A DNA stretch of 64,000 nt. Source: Acinetobacter sp. CFCC 10889 (GTDB taxonomy: Bacteria; Pseudomonadota; Gammaproteobacteria; Pseudomonadales; Moraxellaceae). How positions within the stretch are numbered: the stretch's first letter is position 1; the number at the start of each line of letters is the position of its first letter. Below the pieces are notes generated by a model, which was given only the letters and a program-made list of their open reading frames with translations, was not told the origin of the DNA and ran no database searches. A program made the translations under genes and the position numbers. Positions 54,349 to 63,701 of this stretch are shown here, one piece after another. The DNA lies in NCBI RefSeq assembly GCF_003268395.1, contig NZ_LQXQ01000020.1, positions 1-64,000 on the forward strand, written 5' to 3'.

Positions 54349-54822
54349 TCATAATGGGGATGGGGGATTTTGATGTGGTTGAATGACCAAATCATTTCCT
54401 AAAATATCAATGACACGCACACGATCACCTACCGAAATAGGGGCAAGTGTTCGACAATTCCATTCATCTGCACCTAAAATAGGCATCGGAAAACGGACTT
54501 TGACTTGGTCATGTGCTAGACCAGTTTGAATAACCATACCTGTTTGTCCGATCGTGGACTCACGGGCTAAACCTGCTTTGGTTTTATCTGTAGATAAAGG
54601 TTTGATAAATTTAAACCAAAAAACGGTGCAGGCGATTGATAAGATGATCCAAAAAATAATTTGAGTCGTCAAAGACATACTTGGAAAAAGCCAAAAGAGA
54701 ATGGCAACGAAAATGGCTGCAATACCAAACCACAGTGCAGCAAAAGCAGGCAAAATCAGTTCCGAAAGTATTAAAAGAATACCTAAAACTAACCAATGCC
54801 AAGGTTCTATTATAAAATTCAT
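54349..54822 (-). CDS. NfeD-family membrane protein
   Basis: 157 aa. Three or four TM helices (about 8-28, 30-50, 54-72) and a C-terminal OB-fold (RESTIGQTGMVIQTG ... GDRVRVIDILGNDLVI). It pairs with the SPFH protein encoded 22 bp downstream, and they are certainly cotranscribed. A short NfeD without the protease domain. Confidence 0.9.
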   Translation of the reverse strand: MNFIIEPWHWLVLGILLILSELILPAFAALWFGIAAIFVAILFWLFPSMSLTTQIIFWIILSIACTVFWFKFIKPLSTDKTKAGLARESTIGQTGMVIQTGLAHDQVKVRFPMPILGADEWNCRTLAPISVGDRVRVIDILGNDLVIQPHQNPPSPL

Positions 54823-54907
54823 GCGTCTACTCTAATCATGATCATAAAGGTAGATGACGAATCATCTTCTTCAATGTAACAGATTGAAGTGAGAATGAAT
54901 ATTAAAA

Positions 54908-54943
54908 AATGACCAACTTATCGAGGCTTAAGTTGGTCATTAT
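54908..54943 (-). terminator. Terminator of the patatin gene
   Basis: AATGACCAACTTA (54908-54920) and TAAGTTGGTCATT (54929-54941) perfect 13-bp arms, with T-run on both strands. Confidence 0.85.
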
Positions 54944-54951
54944 TTTTTGAG

Positions 54952-55869
54952 TTAGATTCTTGCTTTAGGTGCAGGTTGTAGTGCAGCAGGGGATTTTTTA
55001 AAGTTGTTAATTGCTGCTTGAATCGCAGTAATTTTCAGTTGTGCTGCTTTTTCACCTTCTAAAATCGCTTGATTACTTGCTTTTAAGTCTAATGTGCCCA
55101 AATTACCAACTTTAGGTTGAATCACGATATTGGCTTGAGAAAGTTCAGAATTAATACTTTGTTGACCCATAATATTAATGGTCTGATCAAGTAAACCCCA
55201 CATATTCATGGGTTGGCTACCTGATGGACGTGCCGAAATATCGACAGCAATTACAATATCAGCACCCATATTTTTCGCTGTTTGCACGGGAATTGGACTG
55301 ACTAAACCACCATCAACGTATTTGGTATTACCAATTGTAGTTGGTACAAAGACATTGGGAATACTGCATGAAGCACGAACAGCCTGTCCTACATTACCTT
55401 TGATGAATTCCGCTTTTTTGCCATTGTCTAAACGTGTTGCCACTGCTGCAAAACGAATTGGAAATTTTTCAATCGGTTTATTTGCCACATGAGCATTCAC
55501 ATAGTTTTGTAGTTTTTCACCCAAAACAATGCCTTGACGATTTAGGGTTAAATCACGTAGATCTGATTCTTTGAGTTGCAAGGCAATTTGCTGCATTTGA
55601 TAAGGTGTTTTACCACTGGCATAAATACTACCAACAAAACTACCTGCGCTGGTTCCTGTCACGATCTTTGGTTTAATACCATGTGATTCAAGTACTTTAA
55701 TGACACCAATATGAGCAAAACCTTTGGCACCGCCACCGCCTAAGGCAAGAGCAATCACAGGTTCACGTGCTTTAATCGCTGTAGTTGTTGGTGGTGTTTT
55801 GGCGGTTTTATCACAACCAACCAATGCCAAACCAAGTAAGCTGATGAGTCCAAAATTTTTTATCTGCAT
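54952..55869 (-). CDS. Patatin-like phospholipase lipoprotein
   Basis: 305 aa. Signal peptide with lipobox LVGC (Cys19). Patatin domain: oxyanion GGGGAKG (43-50 region), nucleophile Ser in GTSAG, and catalytic Asp in the DGG segment (VDGGLVSPIP). RssA-like bacterial family. It likely hydrolyses acyl lipids at the periplasmic face. Single gene with a strong terminator. Confidence 0.9.
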   Translation of the reverse strand: MQIKNFGLISLLGLALVGCDKTAKTPPTTTAIKAREPVIALALGGGGAKGFAHIGVIKVLESHGIKPKIVTGTSAGSFVGSIYASGKTPYQMQQIALQLKESDLRDLTLNRQGIVLGEKLQNYVNAHVANKPIEKFPIRFAAVATRLDNGKKAEFIKGNVGQAVRASCSIPNVFVPTTIGNTKYVDGGLVSPIPVQTAKNMGADIVIAVDISARPSGSQPMNMWGLLDQTINIMGQQSINSELSQANIVIQPKVGNLGTLDLKASNQAILEGEKAAQLKITAIQAAINNFKKSPAALQPAPKARI

Positions 55870-55935
55870 GGGAGTGCTCTATTCATAAATCAAGCAAAAT
55901 ATGCGCAACATCACAACAGATTGTGGCATGATTTT

Positions 55936-56562
55936 CTAGCGCTTTTTAAACAGTTTTTGTAACGGTTTAGCCAATCGTGTAGGATTTTTAGGTGAGAAAT
56001 TTCCTTCATAATGATTGAAAATTTGAGCTAAATCGGCATCATAATCGCCAGTTGGATGAAATATACCTAAGCAACGAATGACTTTATGGTCATAATCAAA
56101 AGCAAACATGACAATCGGAATATTTGCACCAACTGCAATGTGATAAAAACCGCTTTTAATTTTTTCAGCTTGGTTGCGTGTACCTTCGGGAGCAATGGCA
56201 ATCCAAATTTTATCAGTTGATTGAATCACATGGACAATTTGGTGGGTTAAGCCATGTGGTGAATCACGCTGTACAGGAATAACCCCAATCCATTTAAAAA
56301 GCTTGTCAAAAGGCGGTTTAAATAAGCTGTCTTTGCCAAAAATCGTGACTTTTAAGCCAATGCCAAGCATTGCTAAAAATGCATACAATCCATCAAAATT
56401 AGAGGTATGGGGTGAAACAATCGCAACAGCTTTAGGGATGTTGGGAAATTCGCCTTCAAAACGCCAGCCTTGTGCGAGATATAACTTTTTAAAAAATTGG
56501 CGGCTTTTTTCTGTTCCTCGATGTGGAACTTGATCAGGTAATTTTGGGAAATTTATTGTCAT
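55936..56562 (-). CDS. Lysophospholipid acyltransferase family protein (PlsC type)
   Basis: 208 aa. Catalytic HxxxxD as HTSNFD (about residue 53), then FGKDSLFKPP and the EGTRNQAEKIKSGFYHIA segment that binds the phosphate. No TM segment is clear, unlike the usual PlsC. It may esterify a lysophospholipid or another small acyl acceptor. The neighbour on the opposite strand (MFS) is 132 bp away. Confidence 0.85.
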   Translation of the reverse strand: MTINFPKLPDQVPHRGTEKSRQFFKKLYLAQGWRFEGEFPNIPKAVAIVSPHTSNFDGLYAFLAMLGIGLKVTIFGKDSLFKPPFDKLFKWIGVIPVQRDSPHGLTHQIVHVIQSTDKIWIAIAPEGTRNQAEKIKSGFYHIAVGANIPIVMFAFDYDHKVIRCLGIFHPTGDYDADLAQIFNHYEGNFSPKNPTRLAKPLQKLFKKR

Positions 56563-56694
56563 TGTTTTTTCATAAAGCTAAAACTATTTATAAATATGCA
56601 GCTCCTAAGATAAAGAGTACATTGCGGAATTGTAATAATTCATCAAAATTAAGCGTTAGAAGCATCAACATTTTGTTGAAAGGTTAATCATCAC

Positions 56695-57957
56695 ATGCTT
56701 AAAGCCCCTCATTTGTATATCTTACTTTTTTCTCTATATTGGGCGCAGGGTTTGCCTGTGGGGTTTATGACACATGCTTTGCCTGTGATTTTACGAGCGC
56801 AAGGAGTGTCACTGACACATATTGGTGGTTTTGGTTTACTGATGGCACCATGGGCAATCAAAGTTTTATGGGCACCTTGGGTTGATCGTTATGGTTCATC
56901 TACTTTTGGGCATTATCGTAGTTGGATTATGCCTTGTCAGTTACTTACCGTTGCTATTTTAATTATTTTATCTTTTTTGCCCATTCAAGCTTTAAATCAC
57001 CCCTTGTATTTATTGGGGTTTTTTATTGCTTTATTGTTGATGAATGGGATTGGTGCAACGCAAGATATTGCCACTGATGCTTTGGCGGTGAATATTCTCA
57101 AAGGGGCACAACAACATTGGGGTAATATGTTCCAAGTGGTCGGTTCTCGTTTGGGCTTTATTGTTGGTGGCGGAGCGATTTTGTGGGCATTGGACAGTTT
57201 GACATGGCAAACGACATTTTTAGTTTTAGCTGCAATCGTATTTTTAAATATTATTCCTGCTGTATTTTACCAAGAGCCGAAACATCATTTACATATAGAG
57301 CAATCTAAGCGCGTAGATCAAACTGATTTCAAAACCCATTTCATTCAACAGATCCAAACGTATTTACAGTATTTTTTACACAGTAAAGTGATGCTGTATT
57401 GGTTAATAGTTTTGTGTACGATCAAAATCGCGGATGGTTTATCTGGTCCAATTACCAAACCATTGATGGTGGATTTGGGGTTGTCTTATACACAAATTGG
57501 TGTCTATATCACCATGTTGGGTGCAGTTGCAGCATTATGCGGTGCGGCTTTAGCCAGTGTTTATTTGCAGTATTTTTCACGTGTGCGTGCACTGATTTTA
57601 TTCTCAGTTTTAAAAGTATTTAGTTTGGCTGCTTATGTATGGTTGGCATATCAATTAGAACATAAAATCACGATTTCTCATGTACTTATTTATTTGATCA
57701 ATGCATTGGATGATATGTTCGCCGCAATGCTTTTGGTGGTGATGTTAACTTTGGTGATGCAATATAGCCGTAAAACCCATGCAGGAACTGATTTTACTTT
57801 TCAAGTTTCTATTATGGCGGCAGTGAGCGGTGTGTTGTATATCCTCAGTGGTGCTTTAGGGGATTGGCTTGGATATTTTCAGTATTTATTGCTGATTTGT
57901 GCGGTGGCATGTGTTTGCTTATTTCCGATTTTTAAATGGGCGAAAATATCTCAGTGA
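56695..57957 (+). CDS. MFS transporter, AmpG-like
   Basis: 420 aa, 12 TM helices. The N-terminus SLYWAQGLPVGFMTHALPVI and the segment LLMNGIGATQDIATDALAVN match the PAT/AmpG branch that carries muropeptides or acyl compounds. The A-type motif WVDRYGSSTFGHYR is weak. Substrate uncertain. Single gene. Confidence 0.8.
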   Translation: MLKAPHLYILLFSLYWAQGLPVGFMTHALPVILRAQGVSLTHIGGFGLLMAPWAIKVLWAPWVDRYGSSTFGHYRSWIMPCQLLTVAILIILSFLPIQALNHPLYLLGFFIALLLMNGIGATQDIATDALAVNILKGAQQHWGNMFQVVGSRLGFIVGGGAILWALDSLTWQTTFLVLAAIVFLNIIPAVFYQEPKHHLHIEQSKRVDQTDFKTHFIQQIQTYLQYFLHSKVMLYWLIVLCTIKIADGLSGPITKPLMVDLGLSYTQIGVYITMLGAVAALCGAALASVYLQYFSRVRALILFSVLKVFSLAAYVWLAYQLEHKITISHVLIYLINALDDMFAAMLLVVMLTLVMQYSRKTHAGTDFTFQVSIMAAVSGVLYILSGALGDWLGYFQYLLLICAVACVCLFPIFKWAKISQ

Positions 57958-58052
57958 CTCAAGCATTAAAAATCCAACTTAAATAAATGCCTGTTTATGA
58001 AACTATTATTTTTCAATGGGTTGATTGTTTTTCTTAAATCGATTCAGTTTGA

Positions 58053-58069
58053 GTTAAGTCTTTATTAAG
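58053..58069 (+). promoter_or_regulatory. PmrA-box-like direct repeat before pmrC
   Basis: GTTAAG-TCTTT-ATTAAG is a direct repeat of a TTAAG half site with five bases between, as in the PmrA box of other bacteria. It is 29 bp before the pmrC ATG. A further half site CTTAAA lies at 58033-58038. Confidence 0.6.
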
Positions 58070-58097
58070 GTTCAATTTTTACAGTAAATCATCTTTT

Positions 58098-59777
58098 ATG
58101 CATGATCAGACTGAGATGTTGGATTTTATACAAAAACGATTTCATCACAAAATAACAATGTCAGTGACAGTGTTTACTGTAATCATGGCGGTGTGGTTAG
58201 GTGTATGTCTAAATTTTGCTTTTTATTCTCAGATTCATCAGCTTACGCCATATCAAGGTATAAAATCTTATGCATTTTTGTTTGCCACAGCACTTATTTT
58301 AACAGCATTGTACAACCTTGTTTTACAGCTTTTAGGTTGGAAATGGACATTGAAAGCGGTCACGATCTTATTGGTTTTTATCGGTGGATTTAGTGCTTAT
58401 TTTGTGAACTCATTGGGCGTGGTGATTTCGCCTGATCAGATTCAAAATATGATGCAAACTGATCCTGCTGAAGTACGTGATCTGATTTCTCCACGTTTTA
58501 TGTTGTGGACGATTGCATTTGTTATTTTACCCATTGTTTTTATTGCATGGGTAAACGTCACCTATGATTCATGGTCTAAAACCATACTGAAAAAGTGTGC
58601 TAGTAGTGTGGCTTCTATTACCGTAATCGGTGCTTTATTATTTGTATATTATGTCGATTTTGCTGCAATTTTCCGTGAGCACCGAGATTTAAAGGGAATG
58701 ATTTCTCCACAAAATGTATTTGGGGCGACCAGTTCTTATTTTCATAAAAGAACGCCAAAGGAAAATTTACCTTTGATTCGTTATGGTGAAGATGCACATT
58801 TGCTTGAAGATACTTCTACACAAAAGCATCCAAAGTTGATGGTGTTGGTGGTGGGGGAGACTGCACGTGCAGAAAGCTTTGCTTTGAACGGTTATCACAA
58901 AAATACCAATCCTGAATTGTCCAAACAAGCAGGTGTAGTGAATTATAATCAAGTCAGTTCGTGTGGTACAGCGACAGCAGTATCCGTACCATGTATGTTC
59001 TCAGGTATGACACGTGTGGAATATGATGAACAACTGGCAAGTCACCGTGAGGGACTGCTGGATATTGCACAACGTGCAGGCTACAAAGTGACTTGGATTG
59101 ACAATAATTCAGGCTGTAAGGGAACATGTAATCGTGTCGAGCAGTATACAATTCCTGAAGGTTTGAAACAAAAATGGTGTAAAGATGGTGAATGTTTAGA
59201 TGGCATTTTGGTCGATAGTTTAAAACAATATATGTCCACAATTGCAAAAGATGATCGCTCGCCACGTTTGATTGTATTGCATCAAGTAGGGAGTCATGGT
59301 CCTGCATATTATAAGCGTGCTCCTAAAGCCTTTCAGATTTTCCATCCAACCTGTGATACAAATGCGATTCAAGGCTGTACACGAGATGAATTATTGAATA
59401 GTTATGACAATAGCATTGTGTATACTGATCATGTTCTAAACCAAGTGATTGAAGTTTTAAAAACGCAAACACAATATCGAACTGGTTTTTGGTATTTGTC
59501 TGATCATGGTGAGTCTACAGGTGAACATGGCATGTATTTACATGGTGCGCCGTATTCAATTGCACCAAGTCAGCAAACTCATGTTCCAATGATGATGTGG
59601 TTTTCAGACAGCTGGAAGCAAGCTCATGCTGCACAAGTTGATTGTTTAACACAACAAAAGGCAAAAACGTTGAGTCAGGATAATTTATTTCCAAGTTTAT
59701 TAAGTCTGTTGGGCGTGAAAACCCAAGTGATTAACCAAAATAATAATATGCTTAGCCAATGCGCTGTGCGTAGTTAA
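58098..59777 (+). CDS. pmrC: Lipid A phosphoethanolamine transferase PmrC/EptA
   Basis: 559 aa. Adds phosphoethanolamine to lipid A phosphates and lowers polymyxin/colistin binding. Five TM helices (about 20-200), then a periplasmic sulphatase-like domain with metal/catalytic Glu254 in VVGETARAES, the nucleophilic Thr in SCGTATAVSVPC (Thr291 or Thr293), and DHGESTGEHGMYLHG. Disulphide cysteines are present (CKGTCNRV, WCKDGECLDG). First gene of pmrCAB; pmrA starts 15 bp after. ATG 58098 or ATG 58116 could start it. Confidence 0.95.
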   Translation: MHDQTEMLDFIQKRFHHKITMSVTVFTVIMAVWLGVCLNFAFYSQIHQLTPYQGIKSYAFLFATALILTALYNLVLQLLGWKWTLKAVTILLVFIGGFSAYFVNSLGVVISPDQIQNMMQTDPAEVRDLISPRFMLWTIAFVILPIVFIAWVNVTYDSWSKTILKKCASSVASITVIGALLFVYYVDFAAIFREHRDLKGMISPQNVFGATSSYFHKRTPKENLPLIRYGEDAHLLEDTSTQKHPKLMVLVVGETARAESFALNGYHKNTNPELSKQAGVVNYNQVSSCGTATAVSVPCMFSGMTRVEYDEQLASHREGLLDIAQRAGYKVTWIDNNSGCKGTCNRVEQYTIPEGLKQKWCKDGECLDGILVDSLKQYMSTIAKDDRSPRLIVLHQVGSHGPAYYKRAPKAFQIFHPTCDTNAIQGCTRDELLNSYDNSIVYTDHVLNQVIEVLKTQTQYRTGFWYLSDHGESTGEHGMYLHGAPYSIAPSQQTHVPMMMWFSDSWKQAHAAQVDCLTQQKAKTLSQDNLFPSLLSLLGVKTQVINQNNNMLSQCAVRS

Positions 59778-59792
59778 TACAGGATGCCAAAC

Positions 59793-60467
59793 ATGACTAA
59801 AATCTTAATGATTGAAGATGACTTTATGATTGCTGAATCAACGCTGACCTTATTGCGTTTTCATCAATATGAAGTGGAATGGGTCAACAATGGTTTGGAT
59901 GGTTTAAAGCAACTCACCAATCAGCAGTTTGATTTGATTTTGTTGGATTTGGGTTTGCCCATGATGGATGGTATGCAAGTACTCAAGCAAATCCGTCAGC
60001 GTGTAGCAACACCTGTATTGATCATTTCAGCACGTGATCAATTACAAAATCGTGTTGATGGTTTAAATCAAGGCGCAGATGATTACTTAATTAAACCTTA
60101 TGAATTTGAAGAATTGATCGCACGTATCCAAGCTTTATTACGCCGTTCAAATCAAACACAGGCATTACAAGCAGGCACTGAAATCCTAAAAAATGGTGAT
60201 TTAATATTAGATGTAGAGCAGCATCTTGCGATGTTTAAAGGTGAACCTGTTGATCTGTCTAAACGTGAATGGGCGATCTTAATTCCACTGATGACACATC
60301 CCAATAAAATATTTTCTAAAACCAATTTAGAAGATAAGTTATATGCGTTGGACAGTGAAATTAACAGTAATACCATTGAGGTGTATGTGCATCATATTCG
60401 CTCAAAATTGGGTAAAAACTTTATCCGTACTATTCGTGGTTTGGGTTATCGCTTGGGTCAAACCTAA
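59793..60467 (+). CDS. pmrA: Response regulator PmrA
   Basis: 224 aa from ATG 59793, 8 bp after AGGA 59781-59784; the upstream ATG 59784 lacks a site. OmpR family: receiver with phosphorylation Asp52 (LLDLGLPMMDG), then a winged-helix DNA-binding domain (about 125-222, REWAILIPLMTHPNKIFSK). Controls pmrC in response to Fe3+, low pH or polymyxin, and probably its own operon. Confidence 0.95.
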   Translation: MTKILMIEDDFMIAESTLTLLRFHQYEVEWVNNGLDGLKQLTNQQFDLILLDLGLPMMDGMQVLKQIRQRVATPVLIISARDQLQNRVDGLNQGADDYLIKPYEFEELIARIQALLRRSNQTQALQAGTEILKNGDLILDVEQHLAMFKGEPVDLSKREWAILIPLMTHPNKIFSKTNLEDKLYALDSEINSNTIEVYVHHIRSKLGKNFIRTIRGLGYRLGQT

Positions 60468-60498
60468 CATACATTAAACAAAAGTATGAAATAAAAGC

Positions 60499-61827
60499 AT
60501 GAAAGAAAAAAAGCACTATTCTCTGAGAAAGCGTTTAATTACCTATGTGTCGTTATTTAGTGTGCTTATGGGCTGTGTGCTTGTTTTCACCGCATATAAA
60601 ATTTCGCTGCATGAAACCACTGAGATTTTAGATGAGCAAATGGTGTATTTGGCAGAACGAGTTGCTAAAAATGCACGACCTTTAGAAAGTGAATTTAACC
60701 ATCAAAAACGCTATCACGAAGAAGATTTATTTATTGATGTTTGGGCTTATGCTGAGCGTAAAGACCTGAGTCATGATGAGCATTATCTGATTGAACCAAA
60801 AAGTAAGGCAGGTTTTTATACCCAAGAAACTGAAAATGGTACTTGGATTGCCTATGTTTTACCTACAGCACAATATCAAATCCAAATCAGTCAACAATTA
60901 AAAGTCCGTGAACAATTGGCATTTGAGTTGGCAGGGACGATGTTTTTACCTTATTTGCTGATTATGCCTTTTGCACTGTTGGCATTGGTTTTAATTATTC
61001 GCAGAAGTTTAAGACCGTTGGATGAGTTTAAATCTGAACTGTCTTTACGTGATCCGAACTCATTATCAGCAATTCAAAATAGTGATTATCCTGAAGAACT
61101 TGTGCCGACTATCAATGAAATGAATCATTTATTTGAACGTATTTCGATTTCACAGCAAGAACAACGCCAATTTGTTGCGGATGCAGCGCATGAGTTACGT
61201 ACACCGATTACAGCACTGAATTTACAAACTAAAATTTTAATGAGTCAACTGCCTGATGATCCTAACTTATTGAATTTAAGTAAGGGTTTAGCACGTATGC
61301 AGCATTTGGTGACACAGCTTTTGGCATTAGCCAAGCAAGATGCATCTTTAAAATATGAACGACTTGCTACTACCTTTCAATTGAATGATGTCGCATTTAA
61401 CTGTGTTGAACAATTGCTCAATCTTGCGATGCAAAAAGACATAGATTTGGGTTTTTTACGTAATGATCCTGTACAAATGTTGAGTGTCGAACAAAGTGTG
61501 CATTCAATTATTTTTAATTTAATTGATAATGCAATTAAATACACCCCTGATTCTGGTGTGATTAATATCTCGGTATTTCCTGATGGGCAGGGGGCAGCTT
61601 TTGTGAAGATTGAAGACAGTGGTGCGGGAATTGAACCTGAGTTATATGATAAAGTGTTGAAACGTTTTTATCGAGTACATCATCATTTAGAGGTTGGTAG
61701 CGGTTTAGGATTGTCGATTGTGGAAAAGGCAGTACAACATTTAGGTGGTGTATTGACGCTATCACGCAGTGAAGAATTGGGCGGTTTAGAAGTTTTGGTC
61801 AAGTTACCGATGCAATTGAAAGTTTAA
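60499..61827 (+). CDS. pmrB: Sensor kinase PmrB
   Basis: 442 aa. Two TM helices (about 12-33 and 142-168) flank a periplasmic sensor loop (residues 34-141). The H-box AADAAHELRTP-like segment VADAAHELRTPITAL has phospho-His231; N-box NLIDNAIKYTPD; G1 DSGAGIEPELYDK and G2 SGLGLSI. Thr235-Pro236, positions where colistin-resistance changes occur in A. baumannii PmrB, look wild type. Separated from pmrA by 31 bp. Confidence 0.94.
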   Translation: MKEKKHYSLRKRLITYVSLFSVLMGCVLVFTAYKISLHETTEILDEQMVYLAERVAKNARPLESEFNHQKRYHEEDLFIDVWAYAERKDLSHDEHYLIEPKSKAGFYTQETENGTWIAYVLPTAQYQIQISQQLKVREQLAFELAGTMFLPYLLIMPFALLALVLIIRRSLRPLDEFKSELSLRDPNSLSAIQNSDYPEELVPTINEMNHLFERISISQQEQRQFVADAAHELRTPITALNLQTKILMSQLPDDPNLLNLSKGLARMQHLVTQLLALAKQDASLKYERLATTFQLNDVAFNCVEQLLNLAMQKDIDLGFLRNDPVQMLSVEQSVHSIIFNLIDNAIKYTPDSGVINISVFPDGQGAAFVKIEDSGAGIEPELYDKVLKRFYRVHHHLEVGSGLGLSIVEKAVQHLGGVLTLSRSEELGGLEVLVKLPMQLKV

Positions 61828-61838
61828 TCCTAGAATAT

Positions 61839-61866
61839 TAAGGTGAAATAGAATAATTTCACCTTA
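61839..61866. terminator. Hairpin shared by pmrB and PAP2 genes
   Basis: TAAGGTGAAAT (61839-61849) and ATTTCACCTTA (61856-61866) perfect arms between convergent genes, without a long T-run. Confidence 0.55.
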
Positions 61867-61870
61867 TCAA

Positions 61871-62554
61871 TCATTGAGCATATTGTTGAAATTTTTTATA
61901 AAATACAGCATATAAAACCACATTTAAGCTAAATATAATCCAAGCTGTCCATAAGTTGTGACTGAGAAAATGTGCACCTCGCATCATTTGCCCCCAACCC
62001 ATGATGAAGCCTAAAGCTAGACCTAAAGATAAGAACAGATAAGCGTATTTTTTTGAAATTAAACGATAGACAAAAAATCCTGTCAGCAGTGCAAAACCTG
62101 TACTGGCATGTCCACCGGGAAAACAATGTCCGTTTTGTGCAGTAAAACCCCAAACAAAACCTGTTGGAGTGGCTTGTGTCATATTCCATGGGCAGGCATG
62201 CTGTGATTGGGATTTTAATAAACCGATTAAGCCTGTAGAAAGAATACTGACCCAAAACATATAGCCATACGTCCAACGATAAGCTTTTAATTTTTCAACT
62301 TTAAATGAAGCTAGCCATAAAAAGAGGAAACTCAGATAGCCTAGAATCAAAATATTTTTCAGATATTTATGATTCCATTGCACCAAATAATAATTATCTC
62401 GATAGATAAAATGACCAAATTGATCCATCCAAGGCTGAATTAAAGCTAAGTCTATTGCACCACCTACAGGGAAAAAATACAGTAAAATGACCGCAGAAAT
62501 CACACTGATAGCACAGCAAAACAAGATAAATTTTTGAAAATTTGATAAAACCAT
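61871..62554 (-). CDS. PAP2-family membrane phosphatase
   Basis: 227 aa, about six TM helices. The PAP2 motifs are visible: KSQSQHACPW, FPGGHAS (His149) and RGAHFLSHNLWTAW with R192 and H199. In the last motif the usual Asp is not at the expected place. Family members dephosphorylate undecaprenyl pyrophosphate or lipid phosphates. Its location next to pmrCAB, in convergent orientation, hints at a role in envelope phosphate metabolism, but that is inference. Confidence 0.85.
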   Translation of the reverse strand: MVLSNFQKFILFCCAISVISAVILLYFFPVGGAIDLALIQPWMDQFGHFIYRDNYYLVQWNHKYLKNILILGYLSFLFLWLASFKVEKLKAYRWTYGYMFWVSILSTGLIGLLKSQSQHACPWNMTQATPTGFVWGFTAQNGHCFPGGHASTGFALLTGFFVYRLISKKYAYLFLSLGLALGFIMGWGQMMRGAHFLSHNLWTAWIIFSLNVVLYAVFYKKFQQYAQ

Positions 62555-62685
62555 ATCAGATAAAGTGCATATGCAGACTGAGAAAACAGTTTATGATTAA
62601 AGCAAAAGAAACTTAAATGAGCATTAATTCATCAAATTCACAAGGTCTGAGCAGACTATAAACTGAGGTGAATAAAAGAAATTGT

Positions 62686-63372
62686 ATGAAAATTCAAGCT
62701 GTACTTTTTGATTTAGACAATACTCTGACGCACCGCGATCAGAGTGTAATCGTATATGCAAAACGATTTTTGCAAGATTTTTCAAATCATTTAGATGGTA
62801 CTGAACTTGAAAAAACGGTGAGCATTATTCGTTATATTGACAATGGTGGTTATCCCAAAAAAGAGCGCTTAACCCATCCCAGTATTGCCGCATCAGTAGG
62901 ACAGGCTTTAATAGCCGCATTGGCTTGGAACCGTGCACCTGATTTGGATGAATTGACTCAATATTGGTTTCAGCAATTTGGTATGGCTGCAGTTGCCATG
63001 CAAGGTGCAGAAGACTTATTACAATATTTAAAGCAAGAAAATTATAAATTGGCAGTGATTTCTAATGGTGGGCATGCAACTCGCTTGAAAATTTTAGAGG
63101 GCTTAGGTTTTACGACTTATTTTGATGACATTATCAGTTCTGAGTTGGTGGGAGTGAGTAAACCTAAACCTGAAATATTTTTAGAAACATGTCAGCGTTT
63201 GCGCATTCAACCTCAACAAGCTTTATATATTGGTGATCATCCTGTGAATGATTATGCAGGTGCAACAGGCGCAGGCTTACAGGCATTACTACTGAATGGT
63301 TTTCATGATGATGTTAGTCATATTCCACAGCGGATTGATAACTTAAAGCAAGTTTTGGATTATTTACACTAA
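62686..63372 (+). CDS. HAD-family hydrolase
   Basis: 228 aa from ATG 62686. A haloacid-dehalogenase phosphatase: DxD motif FDLDNTLT at the N-terminus (nucleophile Asp), Ser/Thr in VISNGG, Lys in VSKPKPE, and GDHPVNDYAGATGAG with the metal Asp. The cap is the C1 helical type. Probably cleaves a small phosphate ester; substrate not known. A GTG at 62668 is in frame too. Confidence 0.88.
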   Translation: MKIQAVLFDLDNTLTHRDQSVIVYAKRFLQDFSNHLDGTELEKTVSIIRYIDNGGYPKKERLTHPSIAASVGQALIAALAWNRAPDLDELTQYWFQQFGMAAVAMQGAEDLLQYLKQENYKLAVISNGGHATRLKILEGLGFTTYFDDIISSELVGVSKPKPEIFLETCQRLRIQPQQALYIGDHPVNDYAGATGAGLQALLLNGFHDDVSHIPQRIDNLKQVLDYLH

Positions 63373-63701
63373 GCTTGGATATTTAAAATAATATGAATAT
63401 TTGAACTTAACGTAATAAAAATTTATTTCTATAAGAACTTTCATACGAATGGGGACTATTCGGTCGGCTTAGCCTTGTGCTGTTTTTAAAGTATACTTTG
63501 TGCATTTTAATCTCTTTATTACATTAAATTTTGATAAATATTTATCTGATTCATTACTTTGATGTAGAACATAATGAAAGCATTGGCAAAAATCTTCTTT
63601 TTTATCGAAAATGTGAACCGAAGGGTTCTCAAGTCTTGGCATAAAAAGCTTTATATTGAAAATGCGATGGAATAAAGCAATAACTTAGGGATAAATGAAC
63701 A
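63373..63701. other. Intergenic region without visible features
   Basis: About 330 bp. I see no gene, no strong hairpin and no recognised motif. Confidence 0.4.

Noticed and set aside
58954..59307. 117-aa minus-strand frame inside pmrC
   Set aside because: It lies opposite the catalytic domain of pmrC; the translation shows no domain.
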